DNA of 64,000 nt from assembly GCA_033557465.1 (NCBI GenBank), contig CM066045.1, positions 133,941,596 through 134,005,595 on the forward strand. The letters are read 5' to 3'. A program made the position numbers and the translations under genes. Below, piece by piece: positions 33,331 to 44,230 of this stretch (position 1 is the stretch's first letter; every line of letters begins with the position of its first letter). The notes beneath the pieces are model-generated. The model ran no database searches. It saw only the letters and a program-made list of their open reading frames with translations, and was not told the DNA's origin. This stretch comes from Ichthyophis bannanicus. Its lineage: Eukaryota > Chordata > Amphibia > Gymnophiona > Ichthyophiidae.

Positions 33331-34176
33331 ATGGCTCACAGAGCCAGAGGTTGCGTCAACTCTCCGGACAGTTTTTGTTTTATTTGTGGAAAATATACCG
33401 TGAAAAAGCGGCAGAGGAACATTTCTGCATTTATTAAAAAAGTATATTTCGCCTATTTCGGTTTGAAGTTAGGCGATCAAGACAAATCGTGGGCTCCTCA
33501 CAAAGTGTGCAAGACATGTGAGGAAGATCTACGCTTATGGATGAAAGGTAAAAAACAAGCATTTCGTTTCGGAATACCTATGATGTGGCGTGAACAAAGA
33601 GACCACAGCAGTGACTGCTATTTTTGCTCTTGCATTGTGAAGGGATACAACTTAAAAAATAAGAACGTAATAAGTTACCCCAACCTTCCCTCAGCAATTA
33701 GGCCTATGCCTCATAGCAACGAAGTACCTGTGCCTGAACCACCAAAATCTTTGGATCATATTTGTGTGGACGGTTCTGATCATGATGAGACTCATCAGAT
33801 GGCTTTTCCCGATGAGTCCAGTACTTCCGAGTTTGAAACTGAACCAGATCCGAAACCTGAACTTTTCTCTCAAGCTGAATTGAATGATTTAGTCCGGGAT
33901 TTAGGACTCCCAAAAGATGCTGCCCAACTGCTAGGTTCTCGGCTTAAACAGAAAAATCTATTGTCACCAGGAAGAACTTTTTATTGGTACCGCAACCGCG
34001 AGACACAATTTTTGAAGTATTTCAGCAAAGAGGAAGATTTGGTATTTTGCAACAATATATACGGAGTGATGGAAAAGTTTAAACTCAAGTATGATCCTGC
34101 TGAATGGCGGCTGTTCATTGATTCGTCAAAAGACAGCATAAAAGGTGTTGTTCTTCATAACATGAACTATAAAAAA
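33331..34176 (+). pseudogene. Unclassified transposon protein, N-terminal half
   Basis: The frame from the Met at 33331 contains two Cys clusters that look zinc-binding: FCFICGKYTVKKRQR with HKVCKTCEEDL (about residues 12-70) and CYFCSCIVKGY (about 95). A conserved-looking linker PNLPSAIRPMPHSNEVPVP follows, then an acidic stretch and a helical segment (DLVRDLGLPKDAAQLLGSRL). I recall similar predicted proteins labelled uncharacterised in other animals; this needs a search. The frame is interrupted by the L2 insertion right after NMNYK, and the rest of the gene is at about 37591-38517. Confidence 0.7.
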
Positions 34177-37100
34177 ATGCTATTGTTTACCTTGAATCTC
34201 ACCTTATACATTGTCAGCCTACTACTCTCTCTCCACCCCCTCCCTACTAATGCCTTCACCCCACCTTTGAACCTCCCAGAGTTTTCTTACATTCATGTTA
34301 TCCCTCATCGTCAGAGACATAACACTCACCAACTATTTTTAGGAAATTCTAAGATAAATCACCACAGACTGATTCAGATAAAGACATACTCTAAAACCAA
34401 CCACATAAATGCAGGCATTGCTTTCACACACTTATCCTTCATCCTCATCAATGCTAGGTCAGTTAGAAATAAAACACCTATCATAACAGATCTAATTAAT
34501 ACAGAAAACCCTGACCTACTATGCATTACTGAGACATGGTTAACAGAATCCGACTCAGTCCTGCTAAATCAATTAAAAGTGCAAGGATACTCCATCTTCA
34601 CCTGCAATAGGAAACATATAAGAGGAGGAGGTATTCTTATATTAGCTAAATCTAATCTCGGGTTATCCCCTACTTTATGTGAAAACCCTGATGACACAAA
34701 TATACTCAAAATTGAAAATAAGGACATAGCAATCTGCTTGATATACAGACCTCCAACTGCAAGTAATCAAAATGTTGACACCATACTAGAATCGGCTTGC
34801 AATTCTACAATAAGGAAACCCCTTATCTTGCTAGGTGATTTCAATCTGCCATCTCTCTCTAACAATCAAGAAACATCTTTCTTAGAAGCGATGGAAGAGA
34901 TGGGCTTCAAGCAAACAGTTAACCAACCAACTCATACCAAAGGAAACACTCTCGACCTAATATTCATCCCTACATATTACACAACCACATCTCATTATGT
35001 CTCACCTTCCACATCTCAAGTCCCTTGGTCTGACCACTATCTGATTAGGTTCTCTTTCCACCTCCCACAACACACCAAAGCACCCCTTGTCAATCTACAA
35101 CAAGGTCAAAGATTTCGACCATTCAACAGAGAAGAGTTTCTTGAATCAGTACTTCCTAGATTAAATCCTTCTATCTATAACCTTGACGACGCGATATCAA
35201 GCTGGAACTCCATTATTGGATCCGCATCAGAACCATATTCAGTGAAGTTTCGTCATAAAATGAGAAAAAATGAAAAATGGTATACTAATGAACTTGCAAC
35301 TCTGAAGAAAAGTCTTAGAAAAACGGAATCTACTTGGAGAAGGAAAAAAACTCACGAACTCAGACTACAATATTTCTCACTACTCAAAGATTACAAGGAT
35401 GCGATTAATAACGCTAAAAAACAATATCACTCTAAAACTTTATCTAAAGCTATTAATCGTCCTAGAGAACTATTTGAGATTGTCAAATCGTTAACCAAAT
35501 CCCCATCCAACAATACTCACAAAATTTGTATTAACCCACAAATACTTGCTGATCATTTTGCAAATAAACTCAACAGCCATTTCACCCCACCTAACCTATC
35601 TCTTTCAGATAATAACCAACTGGAATGGAAAGCCTTTCATCCTATTACCAACAAGCTCCTCCTTCAGACAATCTCCAACCTAAATACTACAACCTCTCTT
35701 CTCGATCCTTGTCCAGTGAATTGGATAAAATCAACAAAAACAGAACTTGCCTCAGACTTACTGAACATAGTAAACCAATCTCTACAACAAGGACGTATAC
35801 CAGACGTCCTCAAAAGGTCAGCAATCCGACCGCTGTTAAAAAACAAAGCTCTAGACAGCAATGACCCAACTTCATATCGTCCCATTGCAAGTATTCCATT
35901 CCTTGCCAAGATTATTGAAAAGATTGTGCAAACACAGCTGCAAGATTATATAGACTCAACAGCTCCATTAGATGATCATCAATATGGATTTCGCCCATAT
36001 CATGGTGTAGAAACGCTCCTAACAGCACTATTTGATACAATCATCAGAGGTATCGATAATACCAAGCGAGCCTTCATTCTCATATTCATTGATATCTCCT
36101 CGGCCTTTGATACTGTAAACCATATCACGCTCATTTCAAGACTTTCTCAAATAGGCATCAAAGATAAAACCCTTGAATGGTTCATATCTTATTTTACTAA
36201 CCGGACCCAATATGTGCAAATAGATCGAAATGCCTCATCCCCATTTCCACAAGAACAGGGCATCCCTCAAGGTTCTGCCCTTTCGGCTCTTTTGTTTAAT
36301 CTCTATCTTCAACCCATCTGTTCCATATTTAAACGTTTCAAAATCAACTACCACATCTACGCGGATGACGACATGTTATACTCGCCATTTGATGTGTCCA
36401 ACCCGGATTATAGCAACATCTGTCATTGCCTCACTGAAGCTGAGCTATGGCTGAAATCAATGAATATGAATATTAATTTTAAAAAAACTGAAGTTTTATT
36501 TATAACAAGAAACACAAGCTTCACTCCCCCACTTGAAATCAACATTGGAAAAACCTCTCTCCCAGTCAAAGATGAGATCAAATATTTGGGAGTCACTCTG
36601 GATAAGACCCTCAGCCTCACCAAACATATAAAACAATCTGTAAAAACAATATATTTCAAATTAAGGACAATCCAACAACTTAGACCATTGCTAGATAACA
36701 CTGATTTCAGAACCATAGTACAAACACTTATTACACCACATTTAGACTACTGTAACGGTATTCTTCAAGGGACCTCTAAGAAAAATATTCACACACTTCA
36801 ATTAGCCCAAAATGTCACCGCAAGGATTATCTATAAAGCAAAACTTTCAGATCATATATCTCCAATTCTCTACACCCTCCATTGGTTACCAGTCTCATGC
36901 AGAATCATCTACAAGTCCTTAATCAGTACATTTAAGATCTTTAATAATATAGCTCCTTCCTTCTTATCTACGCTCATCAACATCCCACATGAAAATAGAT
37001 CAAGACGAAGAATAAACCTTCACATGCTACAAGTCCCTGATTCTATTCGAAAGACAAGTAAGAAGACAAGCAACACAGCCTTCTCATACTTTGCCCCTAC

Positions 37101-37269
37101 GTTATGGAACAACCTCCCGGCTGAAATCAGAGCAATCAAGGACCTTCAATTATTTAAAAAAAATCTAAAAACTCATCTATTTACTCTACACTACAATAAC
37201 CTCCACATTGAAGATAATCCTAACACAGAGACAACCACTGATCAGCAGTCACTCACTGACCCTACCTAG
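34177..37269 (+). CDS. L2 endonuclease / reverse transcriptase (pol)
   Basis: About 1030 codons with no stop. The N-terminal endonuclease shows ILINARSVRNKTPI, LLCITETWL, GDFNLPSLSNNQ and VPWSDHYLIRF (residues about 90-290). The RT has SYRPIASIPFLAKIIEKIV, YGFRPYHGVETLL, FIDISSAFDTVNH (motif A), GIPQGSALSALLF, and the active site IYADDDMLYSP (about residue 730). The C-terminus ends in TLWNNLPAEIRAIKDLQLF and KTHLFTLHYN, usual for L2. The ATG at 34177 sits exactly at the insertion junction and is in frame with the interrupted transposon ORF, so a single 1396-codon frame spans both by chance. The true start could be a later Met. Possibly active; untested. Confidence 0.85.
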   Translation: MLLFTLNLTLYIVSLLLSLHPLPTNAFTPPLNLPEFSYIHVIPHRQRHNTHQLFLGNSKINHHRLIQIKTYSKTNHINAGIAFTHLSFILINARSVRNKTPIITDLINTENPDLLCITETWLTESDSVLLNQLKVQGYSIFTCNRKHIRGGGILILAKSNLGLSPTLCENPDDTNILKIENKDIAICLIYRPPTASNQNVDTILESACNSTIRKPLILLGDFNLPSLSNNQETSFLEAMEEMGFKQTVNQPTHTKGNTLDLIFIPTYYTTTSHYVSPSTSQVPWSDHYLIRFSFHLPQHTKAPLVNLQQGQRFRPFNREEFLESVLPRLNPSIYNLDDAISSWNSIIGSASEPYSVKFRHKMRKNEKWYTNELATLKKSLRKTESTWRRKKTHELRLQYFSLLKDYKDAINNAKKQYHSKTLSKAINRPRELFEIVKSLTKSPSNNTHKICINPQILADHFANKLNSHFTPPNLSLSDNNQLEWKAFHPITNKLLLQTISNLNTTTSLLDPCPVNWIKSTKTELASDLLNIVNQSLQQGRIPDVLKRSAIRPLLKNKALDSNDPTSYRPIASIPFLAKIIEKIVQTQLQDYIDSTAPLDDHQYGFRPYHGVETLLTALFDTIIRGIDNTKRAFILIFIDISSAFDTVNHITLISRLSQIGIKDKTLEWFISYFTNRTQYVQIDRNASSPFPQEQGIPQGSALSALLFNLYLQPICSIFKRFKINYHIYADDDMLYSPFDVSNPDYSNICHCLTEAELWLKSMNMNINFKKTEVLFITRNTSFTPPLEINIGKTSLPVKDEIKYLGVTLDKTLSLTKHIKQSVKTIYFKLRTIQQLRPLLDNTDFRTIVQTLITPHLDYCNGILQGTSKKNIHTLQLAQNVTARIIYKAKLSDHISPILYTLHWLPVSCRIIYKSLISTFKIFNNIAPSFLSTLINIPHENRSRRRINLHMLQVPDSIRKTSKKTSNTAFSYFAPTLWNNLPAEIRAIKDLQLFKKNLKTHLFTLHYNNLHIEDNPNTETTTDQQSLTDPT

Positions 37270-37590
37270 ACAGGGCATAAAATCTTTCACACACATTCAC
37301 ATTGCTCACCTAGTAAAGCTTACTCTTTGAAAGCAATTACTTGTCGCTAATGTGAATAACTGTAATTTAATGTAAATATATCCCATTACTGTTGATATAC
37401 TGTTGGTAGCCTGTTATCTCATTGTATTTTTTGAGTTAAATTTAATAGTTGAATGTTCATTGTTCTAAATATGTTCTATGTAAAATAATAGTACTCTATT
37501 ATTAAAGTTTGTTACCTGTAAACCGCTACTGATCGCTGGAAGTGGCGGTATAGAAAAGATGTATAAATAAATAAAATAAAAAATAATGGC
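34177..37590 (+). mobile_element. L2 LINE with open pol frame
   Basis: Inserted within a run of A bases in the transposon gene; both flanks are A-rich, so the duplicated target cannot be delimited. It has an endonuclease/RT frame without stops, about 300 bp of 3' UTR, and the end CTACTGATCGCTGGAAGTGG with an (AAAT)n-like tail. The 3' motif is shared with the SINE at 10980. It is the least damaged LINE in the window and probably recent. Confidence 0.88.
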
Positions 37591-38517
37591 AACACATTCG
37601 CTTCAGTTCCTATTGCTCACTCTGTTATTCTCCAAGAAAAATACGAGAATTTGGCCCTGATTCTTCAGAAGATTCGTTATGATGAGCATAAGTGGATGAT
37701 TTGTGGAGACTTTAAAATTCTATTCATGCTATTAGGGCAGCAATCCGGTTTCACCAAATATCCCTGCTTCCTTTGCTTGTGGGATAGCCGGGCCCGCGAC
37801 CTACACTGGGGGAAAAAAGACTGGCCAATTCGGGAGTATTTGAGACCCGGTGAGAAAAATGTTCTTCATGAGAGCTTGGTACCTCGTGATAAAGTTCTAT
37901 TACCACCTCTCCACATTAAGTTGGGTCTCATTAAGCAATTCATCAAGTCCCTTCCAAAAGATGGTGAGTGCTTTCGGTACCTTTGCTCAAAGTTCCCCCG
38001 ACTTTCTGAAGCAAAGCTAAAGGAAGGAGTGTTTGTTGGCCCTGATATAAGGAAACTCATTTCAGATGGAGCATTCGCTGAAACGATGTCTGAGAAGGAA
38101 AAAGAAGCCTGGGATTCCTTCAAGGATGTTGTTCTCAAATTCTTGGGGAACAGGCGGGATGAGAACTATAAGGATATTGTTGCCAGGATGCTCAATGCCT
38201 TCAAAGAACAAGGCTGTAACATGAGCCTGAAAGTCCATTTCTTGCACTCCCATGTGAACTACTTTCCCGAAAACTTGGGGGCGTAGAGTGAAGAACAAGG
38301 TGAAAGAGTTCACCAGGACATCAAGGACGCAGAGAGAAGGTACCAAGGAAGATGGAACACCACTATGATGGCTGATTTCTGCTGGTTGCTGCTGCGGGAA
38401 ACCCCAGATGAAAAATACGCCAAGCAGCGCACCAAGAGAAGCATTCGGGGAAGAAGAAACGGGCCCACCAGGAGATTGATTGACCCAAGAATGACTTTAA
38501 AATCTAAACTGTGTTGA
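37591..38517 (+). pseudogene. Unclassified transposon protein, C-terminal half
   Basis: It continues the gene interrupted at 34176 with GNTFASVPIAHSVILQEKY. The strongest motif is QSGFTKYPCFLCLWDSRARD, followed by WPIREYLRPGEKNVLHE, LLPPLHIKLGLIKQFIKSL and HFLHSHVNYFPENLGA. An in-frame TAG at 38284 stops the frame. The same frame then goes on (SEEQGERVHQDIKDAERRYQ, MMADFCWLL) to a TGA at 38515. The His/Asp/Glu-rich blocks (Lys-Leu-Gly-Leu, Glu-Gln-Gly-Glu-Arg ... His-Gln-Asp) could be catalytic, but no known transposase core is recognised. With one stop and one LINE insertion the copy is dead but recent. Confidence 0.72.
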
Positions 38518-38989
38518 CAAATATCGTGTTTTTACTAAACTTTGAAATAAAAATTTGCTAGTTATTACCACAGTGTCGGATCTCATTTATTAGAATTTTA
38601 TTTTCACACCATCGGGTGTTTGTCTTCATGTATTGCAATGGTGCGGTTTGCGTTTTCTATTCTTACATACATACCTGTACAACATTTTTTGCACATTTCT
38701 TTGCTTTGCTTTGTGTCTAACCTCGCTCTTATATGCTCAATGTTTGTGCACATGTATGTGGCTGTTTTAAGTGCAGACAATTTTGCTACCATCACAGTGT
38801 GTTTTGTTGACATTACTCTATTCTTATGTGCTGCCTTGTTACAATTTTCTTTATTCTTATTTGAATAACTACTAAACAATTAGTATAAAGAATTCATCCA
38901 AGAAACTTTTATCTCGATCGCACTCAATCTGAAACGTTCACCTCAAACTGCTAACCCAATGTAGCAAAAAATCTGTACGTGATGGAGCA

Positions 38990-39087
38990 AATTGGTTACC
39001 AGATTTGGATTCAGCGCACCAAAAAACGTAAAAATCAATCGAAACATTAGAGGCAGTTTAAAAAAAATTTTTTTTAGTGTACCTGTG
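38990..39087 (-). repeat. Right terminal inverted repeat of the CACAGG transposon
   Basis: The reverse complement from 39087 reads CACAGGTACACTA, then a long A/T palindrome, AAACTGCCTCTAATG, and TGCGCTGAATCCA. It aligns with 32827-32930 block by block, with small insertions. Confidence 0.78.
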
Positions 39088-39220
39088 TTATCAAAATCTA
39101 GGAAGGGGGATATAAGGTTGAAGATTTTCCTAGGATGTCCAATACCTTGCATTAGCCCTGGATTCAACAGAAAGTGTGCCTGCATTGCTCTGCTTGTCTA
39201 TGGAGCAAGCAAAATTGCAT

Positions 39221-39545
39221 AGCTGTAACAGGGATTCTACATGGACAGTAGGGGAATGCAACACACTTATCTTCACGCCTTTCCCTCAAACCAAAAAACA
39301 AAATCTCAGAGTGTAATGGAACATAAGAGATGACTTTTCACCTTAGCTGCTCACAGACTGAAGTGCAGGTGGGCTCAGCAGGGAACGTAGGAATAGTAAT
39401 GCAGGTGCAGGGAAGCTTGAAAAGACTTCTCTTAGCTAGAAGAGGTCTGCAGGGCATGCTGGCTCAATCTGTGATGTCACCACCAAAAAGCATGGCTGCA
39501 TTCCCTGTTTACAGAGAACTCCTATTTCAGGTGAGCAACTTCACT
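39221..39545 (+). repeat. Detached DIRS right end
   Basis: It begins with the inner half of a complementary region (GTAACAGGGATTCTACATGG, ACAGTAGGGG) and ends with the right terminal form CCCTGTTTACAGAGAACTCC and TTTCAGGTGAGCAAC (donor-like CAG|GTGAGC at 39528-39536). The body of the element is missing. Confidence 0.5.
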
Positions 39546-39824
39546 TTCCAGATGTTGCCCTTTCTCACAGTCATATACTTATGTGAGGACTTTTACTTAC
39601 CCGAAGGTTTTGCTCATTCGTCCCTGATGAACTTAGTTTAAAGTCCTTTCCAGCCTGCTGTAGAAGCCAGTTAACCCTTTCTTTGATAGATGGAAATCAT
39701 CTCTGCTCAGCAAGACAGGTGGCAAGTGTAAAGAATTCTGTACTGTAGAATGTAAAGCATTTGCCAAAAGACCACTGCATGAAGTGAATAAAGATATACC
39801 ATATGATCATTTATTTTAATTTAA

Positions 39825-39952
39825 GGGGCTTGTTTACAAAGCCGCGGTAGCGGTTTGCGATCGTAATCGGAGCCGCGGCCCCATTGATTTCAATGGGGCC
39901 GCGGCTGCGATCGCGATCGCGAACCACTACCGCGGCTTTGTAAACAAGCCCC
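39825..39952. mobile_element. Foldback MITE, CpG-rich, TAA duplication
   Basis: A 128-bp near-perfect palindrome. The left arm is GGGGCTTGTTTACAAAGCCG CGGTAG..., the right arm its inverse ending CTTTGTAAACAAGCCCC. The centre is around CCATTGATTTCAATGG. TAA flanks both sides (39822-39824 and 39953-39955), as in PIF/Harbinger MITEs. The inner arm carries several CGATCG and CCGCGG sites. It sits at the 3' end of the L1. Confidence 0.85.
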
Positions 39953-40080
39953 TAAATGTTTATTAAACTATATCACACAATACAAAGCAGAAATTCAAAC
40001 ACATCAACTATACAGCCATGATTAAACCAGCCCCCCCTCCCCCCCTCCATCCTCCTACTGTTACAAGCAGTCAATATTCC

Positions 40081-43000
40081 TCACAAATTAGTACTTCTCC
40101 AGCACAAATATTTTTCCCAGATTTTGAAAAACTTTTTGGAGCCATTGTTTTTAATGGCAGTTGCCTTACTAAGCAAATAATTAGAGTCGAGGGAGGCTAT
40201 ACATTCCCGCAATGTGGGTGGGTGCACCTGCCGCCGCCACCGCCGTGCCACCAACACTCTATATGTCACACACCCCATATTAACAAAGAAACTTTCCACC
40301 TGGGTAAGATTCGCCGGTCTACTCCCCAACAAGACCACAGAAGGGTTTGGTTCGACCTGTTTCCCCAATATAGCACTCAACAAACCAAACACTTCTCCCC
40401 ACCTCTCCTGGATAGTTTTACAAGCCCACCAGACATGCATGAAGGTCCCCTTTTCCCCACATTCCCGCCAGCACCTATCAGTATGCCCTACAAACATACC
40501 ATGGAGTTTCTCGGGTGTGAAGTGCCATCTATACAATACTTTGTAATTATTTTCTATAAAGCTGGCTGGTAACATTCCTTTATACCTAGTCTGGAAAAGG
40601 CAGGCCCACTCCTCCTCATCCCCTGGTATCCCCAGGTCCTGCTCCCAGGCTTGTTGGAACGGGTTATGGCCCCTTTCCCCTTCCATCATATTGTAAAATT
40701 TGGTCACAAGCTTCTTCGTGTGCCCCATCAAAAACAATGTCTCAATCTCTGTAGGGTCTCTTTGGAGCCCGGGTAAAATCTTATGTTTCAGGTAATGACA
40801 TATCTGCTGGTAGGGGAAACGATCATTAGCTTCTAAGCCAAAGTGTTGCCTTAAGGTCGAAAATGCCTTAATCTCTGTACCCTCCAGTAGCTGCCCAACG
40901 TGCGTTAGCCCCTTCTGTGCCCAGCTCATAAACACACTACGCCCCACCGCAGGTGGGAAATCCTGGTTATCAATGATAGGTATCAAGCGAGACACCTCCC
41001 CTGTACCCAACCACTTACGTCGCCATCGATGCCAGAGATGTAGCGTTCTCTGGACATAGGGGTTGCATTCACGCACCCCCAAGGGCCTCCCTCGAGGCCA
41101 CCATATCCAATCTGATAATTTCTCCACCCTTAAATCCTCCGCCTCCATTCGCACCCACTCCTTGCCATACTCCGCCCCCCAGTCCACTATTGCACTCAGT
41201 TGTGCTGCTTCCATATATCGGTTCATGTCAGGAATGGCCATTCCCCCATTCCGCCTACTCTTAGTAAGCAAAGACCACGCAACGCGATTATTCTTCCCTC
41301 CCCCAATAAACCTCATAATGGTCCGCTGAAGCTTCCCCATATACGTTCTAGGCATCCCCACCGGCAGCGTCCGAAATAAGTATAACCACTGGGGTAAGAT
41401 CACCATCTTAATGGCTGAAATCCGCCCCAGCCAAGAAAGTTTTTTACATTCCCAGAATTCCAATTCCCTCCTTTTTTTGGTCCATCAGCCCAAAATTCAT
41501 CCTTCCTAAGTCCCTCTCATTGGCCATTAAATATATCCCCAAATATTTCACCCGCTTTTTAGCCCATTTAAACGGGAACCGCTGCTGCAGCAGCTGTTGG
41601 GTATGAGGGTCAGCTGAAATATTCAAAATCTCCGACTTCGTAGCATTAATCTTAAAACCCGAAAATTTGCCAAATTCTACCAAGATCCTATAGAGCACCT
41701 CCACGGATCTCAGGGGTTCTGTCACCAGAAAGAGCAGATCATCTGCGAATAATGAGATTTTACTTTCCCAGGACCTCCCTGTAACCCACTTCATGGCGGG
41801 ACACTCTCTCCCCAACTGTGCCAGAGGTTCCATGGAAAGCACAAAGAGCAGGGGTGAGAGCGGACATCCCTGGCGTGTCCCCCTCTACAATTCAAATGTG
41901 GCAGAATAAGCCCCATTCACACGAATCCGCGCTAACGGGTTGGAGTAAATAGCCTTCACCCAGTTGAGATATCCCCCACCCAGACCCATTAAATCTAACA
42001 CCTGCAGCAGGTAAGGCCAAGATACACGGTCAAATGCTTTCTCTGCATCGATGGTCAATAAGACCAATTGCGTTCCCGCAGCCTTCCCCTTCCAGATCGT
42101 ATTCAACACCTTTCGGATGTTATCAGCGGTTTGCCTACCGGGCACAAACCCCCCCTGATTTTCATGCACTAAGCGGGGCATGAAGGGTAACAATCTGTTA
42201 GATAAAATTTTGGTGAAGATTTTAAAATCAGAACCCAGCAGCGAGATAGGTCTATAGGAGCTACAAAGAGTAGGGTCCTTCCCCTCCTTTGGCAGCAGAG
42301 TAACCCCCACAGTTCGGAGGGTATCTGATAGCCCCCCCCCTCCCTAAAGGAGTTGTACAGTCGGGCCAGAATGCCACTCAATTCCTCTCGGAAGGTCTTA
42401 TAAAATGTATTAGGATATCCATCTAGCCCTGGAGCTTTATGCGCCGGTAATGAGCAAATCACTGCTGCTACTTCGGCCGCTGTAATAGGCCTTGCTAACA
42501 AGTCAGCATCAGTTGAAGATAGTTTTGGCAACTGCATTTGTAAATACTGATCGCGCTCTGCCTGCGACCCAGACTCCTCCGCCTTATATAACTGCTGATA
42601 GAACTGTACAAATTGCTCCCTGATCTGTTCCCCAGACCTTATTTCCCTCCCCCCTGCATCGCGAATTTTAGTTATAAGATTCCTCTTCTGGTGCTTTTTC
42701 AACCGGTATGCTAGCCACCGGGAGGGTTTGTTACCAAACTCAAAGAAGGTTTGCTTCAATTGATCCTGGGCAAACTTAATCTCCCCCAGTTCTATTTCCC
42801 CCAATTCCCGCTTTGCTTCCCGTAGGTCCTGTAGCCCCTGGTCATCGATCTCCCCCCTTTGTTGGCACCCTTCCCCTTCCCGGATTCGCTGTCTCAGGGA
42901 GATTTTCTTCTCCTCCGTAGACCGTTTCACATGCGTTCCGAGAGAGATCAACTCCCCCCTCACAACCACTTTCAAGCACTCCCAGAGAGTCACAACCCTA

Positions 43001-43850
43001 CAGCCCTCTATGTCATTTAAATCCAAATATGTTGTTATGGCAGCCGCAATTTTTTGTCGTATCTCTGGATTTTCCAGGAGGGCTTCGTTTAACAGCCAGT
43101 TACGCTGCACCTTCCGCTCTGGTCCCACCCTTACATCTATCCAAACTGGCGTGTGATCTGTCCACGTCCTCTCCCCAATTTCACAATCAGTCACCTCAGC
43201 CAGCAGAGTGTCAGAGACCCAGATCATATCTATCCTCGAAAAGGAGGTGTGTGCAGGAGAGAAGAATGTATATGCCCGTTTGCGACCCCGCAGTTCTCGC
43301 CAAGTGTCTCTAATACCCAGGGACCTACTCATTATCGTGAGCCGTCTCCTATCTTTTGCATTACTCCCCCCTCCCCCCTCGGAGTTATCCAGCTGGGGGT
43401 TAACAATCAAATTAAAATCCCCCCCATAATCACTTCCCCCTCTGCAAACTTTTCCACCGTGGCAGTTAAACTTTCATAAAACTTGCCCTGGGCAGTATTT
43501 GGGCCATAAACATTCACGAGGGTGAACAACTTACCCCGAATCCTAATCTTAAGGAGCAGGAAATGCCCCTCCCTGTCCCGGAGGATTTCCCCCTCCGTGT
43601 ATTGTAGGTGCTCATTAATCAGGATCCCCACTCCCCCCTTTTTTAATTCAACTTTATTGGAAGCAAACCAACGGCCTGGGAATTGTTTATGGTGTACCCT
43701 CCATTCATCTCCTCTCTTTAGGTGGGTTTCTTGGAGAAAAATAACATCTCCTCTAAGCCTAGCGCATTCTTTAAACATCCGCTGCCTTTTGACCGGGGAG
43801 TTCAGCCCCCTAACATTCAAAGTTATTATACGTAGCTTAGCCATATTCAA
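40081..43850 (-). pseudogene. L1 ORF2p (endonuclease / reverse transcriptase), frameshifted
   Basis: Starts MAKLRIITLNVRGLNSPVK, the L1-type endonuclease start, with FLQETHLKRGDEW and KKGGVGILI. Later blocks carry LNEALLENPE, the RT region SYRPISLLGSDFKIFTKIL, VLLTIDAEKAFDRVSWPYL (motif A), and FADDLLFLVTEPL (active site, about 41755). The C-terminal domain runs to a stop at 40081 with Trp-rich blocks and a CGEKGTFMHVWWAC zinc-knuckle-like stretch (about 40440). Frame changes near 43410, 42300, 41860 and 41450 break the gene. Confidence 0.88.
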
Positions 43851-43894
43851 AAATAGCTGAGAGAAATATCACTATCTGATTTGCTGCAGGATGA

Positions 43895-44036
43895 ATTCTC
43901 CCTCCCCCCTTCCCCCTCCCCCTCCCCCCCACTCCCCCCTCCCCCCCCTCCCCCCCTCTAGCCCAGTCCCCTCCCCCCCTCCCCCCCCTTCCCCCCTCCC
44001 CCTCCCCCCCTCTCCCCCCTTCCCCCCTCCCAACTG
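43895..44036. repeat. Homopyrimidine (C-rich) tract between L1 ORFs
   Basis: About 140 bases of CCCCTCCC-type sequence with almost no other bases. The minus (L1 sense) strand is therefore a G-rich polypurine run capable of G-quadruplex formation. It lies exactly in the ORF1-ORF2 spacer. Confidence 0.9.
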
Positions 44037-44230
44037 TATCCACCACCTCCATCATCTGCCCTTGGCAGTGAGGCATGACAGACCAGACAGCTCCCCTCTC
44101 TCTCTTCTCATATTATCCATACCTGCTAAGTTAACAATAATAGCAATCATCCCTCAACATTATCTCAGCCCGACATCCCGTAGGACACAAGAATAGAGAC
44201 AACCAACTAATATAATCAATGTCCCCAAAG

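Larger units (their letters stand above)
32827..39087 (+). mobile_element. DNA transposon with CACAGG termini and unclassified ORF, split by an L2
   Basis: The ends are imperfect inverted repeats of roughly 100 bp: both start CACAGGTACACTA, and both continue with AAACTGCCTC, a GCTGAATCCA block and CCATCACGT. TTA flanks each end (32824-32826 and 39088-39090), a 3-bp duplication. Without the L2 insertion the element is about 2.9 kb and carries one gene of about 520 codons. The CAC start and 3-bp duplication recall CACTA or PIF/Harbinger-like elements, but the protein matches neither by eye. The superfamily is unassigned. Confidence 0.75.

Noticed and set aside
33079..37269. A single 1396-residue host protein
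   Set aside because: It joins a transposon gene fragment to an L2 pol at an insertion point; the second half of the transposon gene lies beyond the LINE, and the LINE has its own 3' UTR and tail.
43891..44196. Pro-rich and Gly-rich ORFs in the C-rich tract
   Set aside because: They are translations of low-complexity sequence in the L1 inter-ORF spacer.
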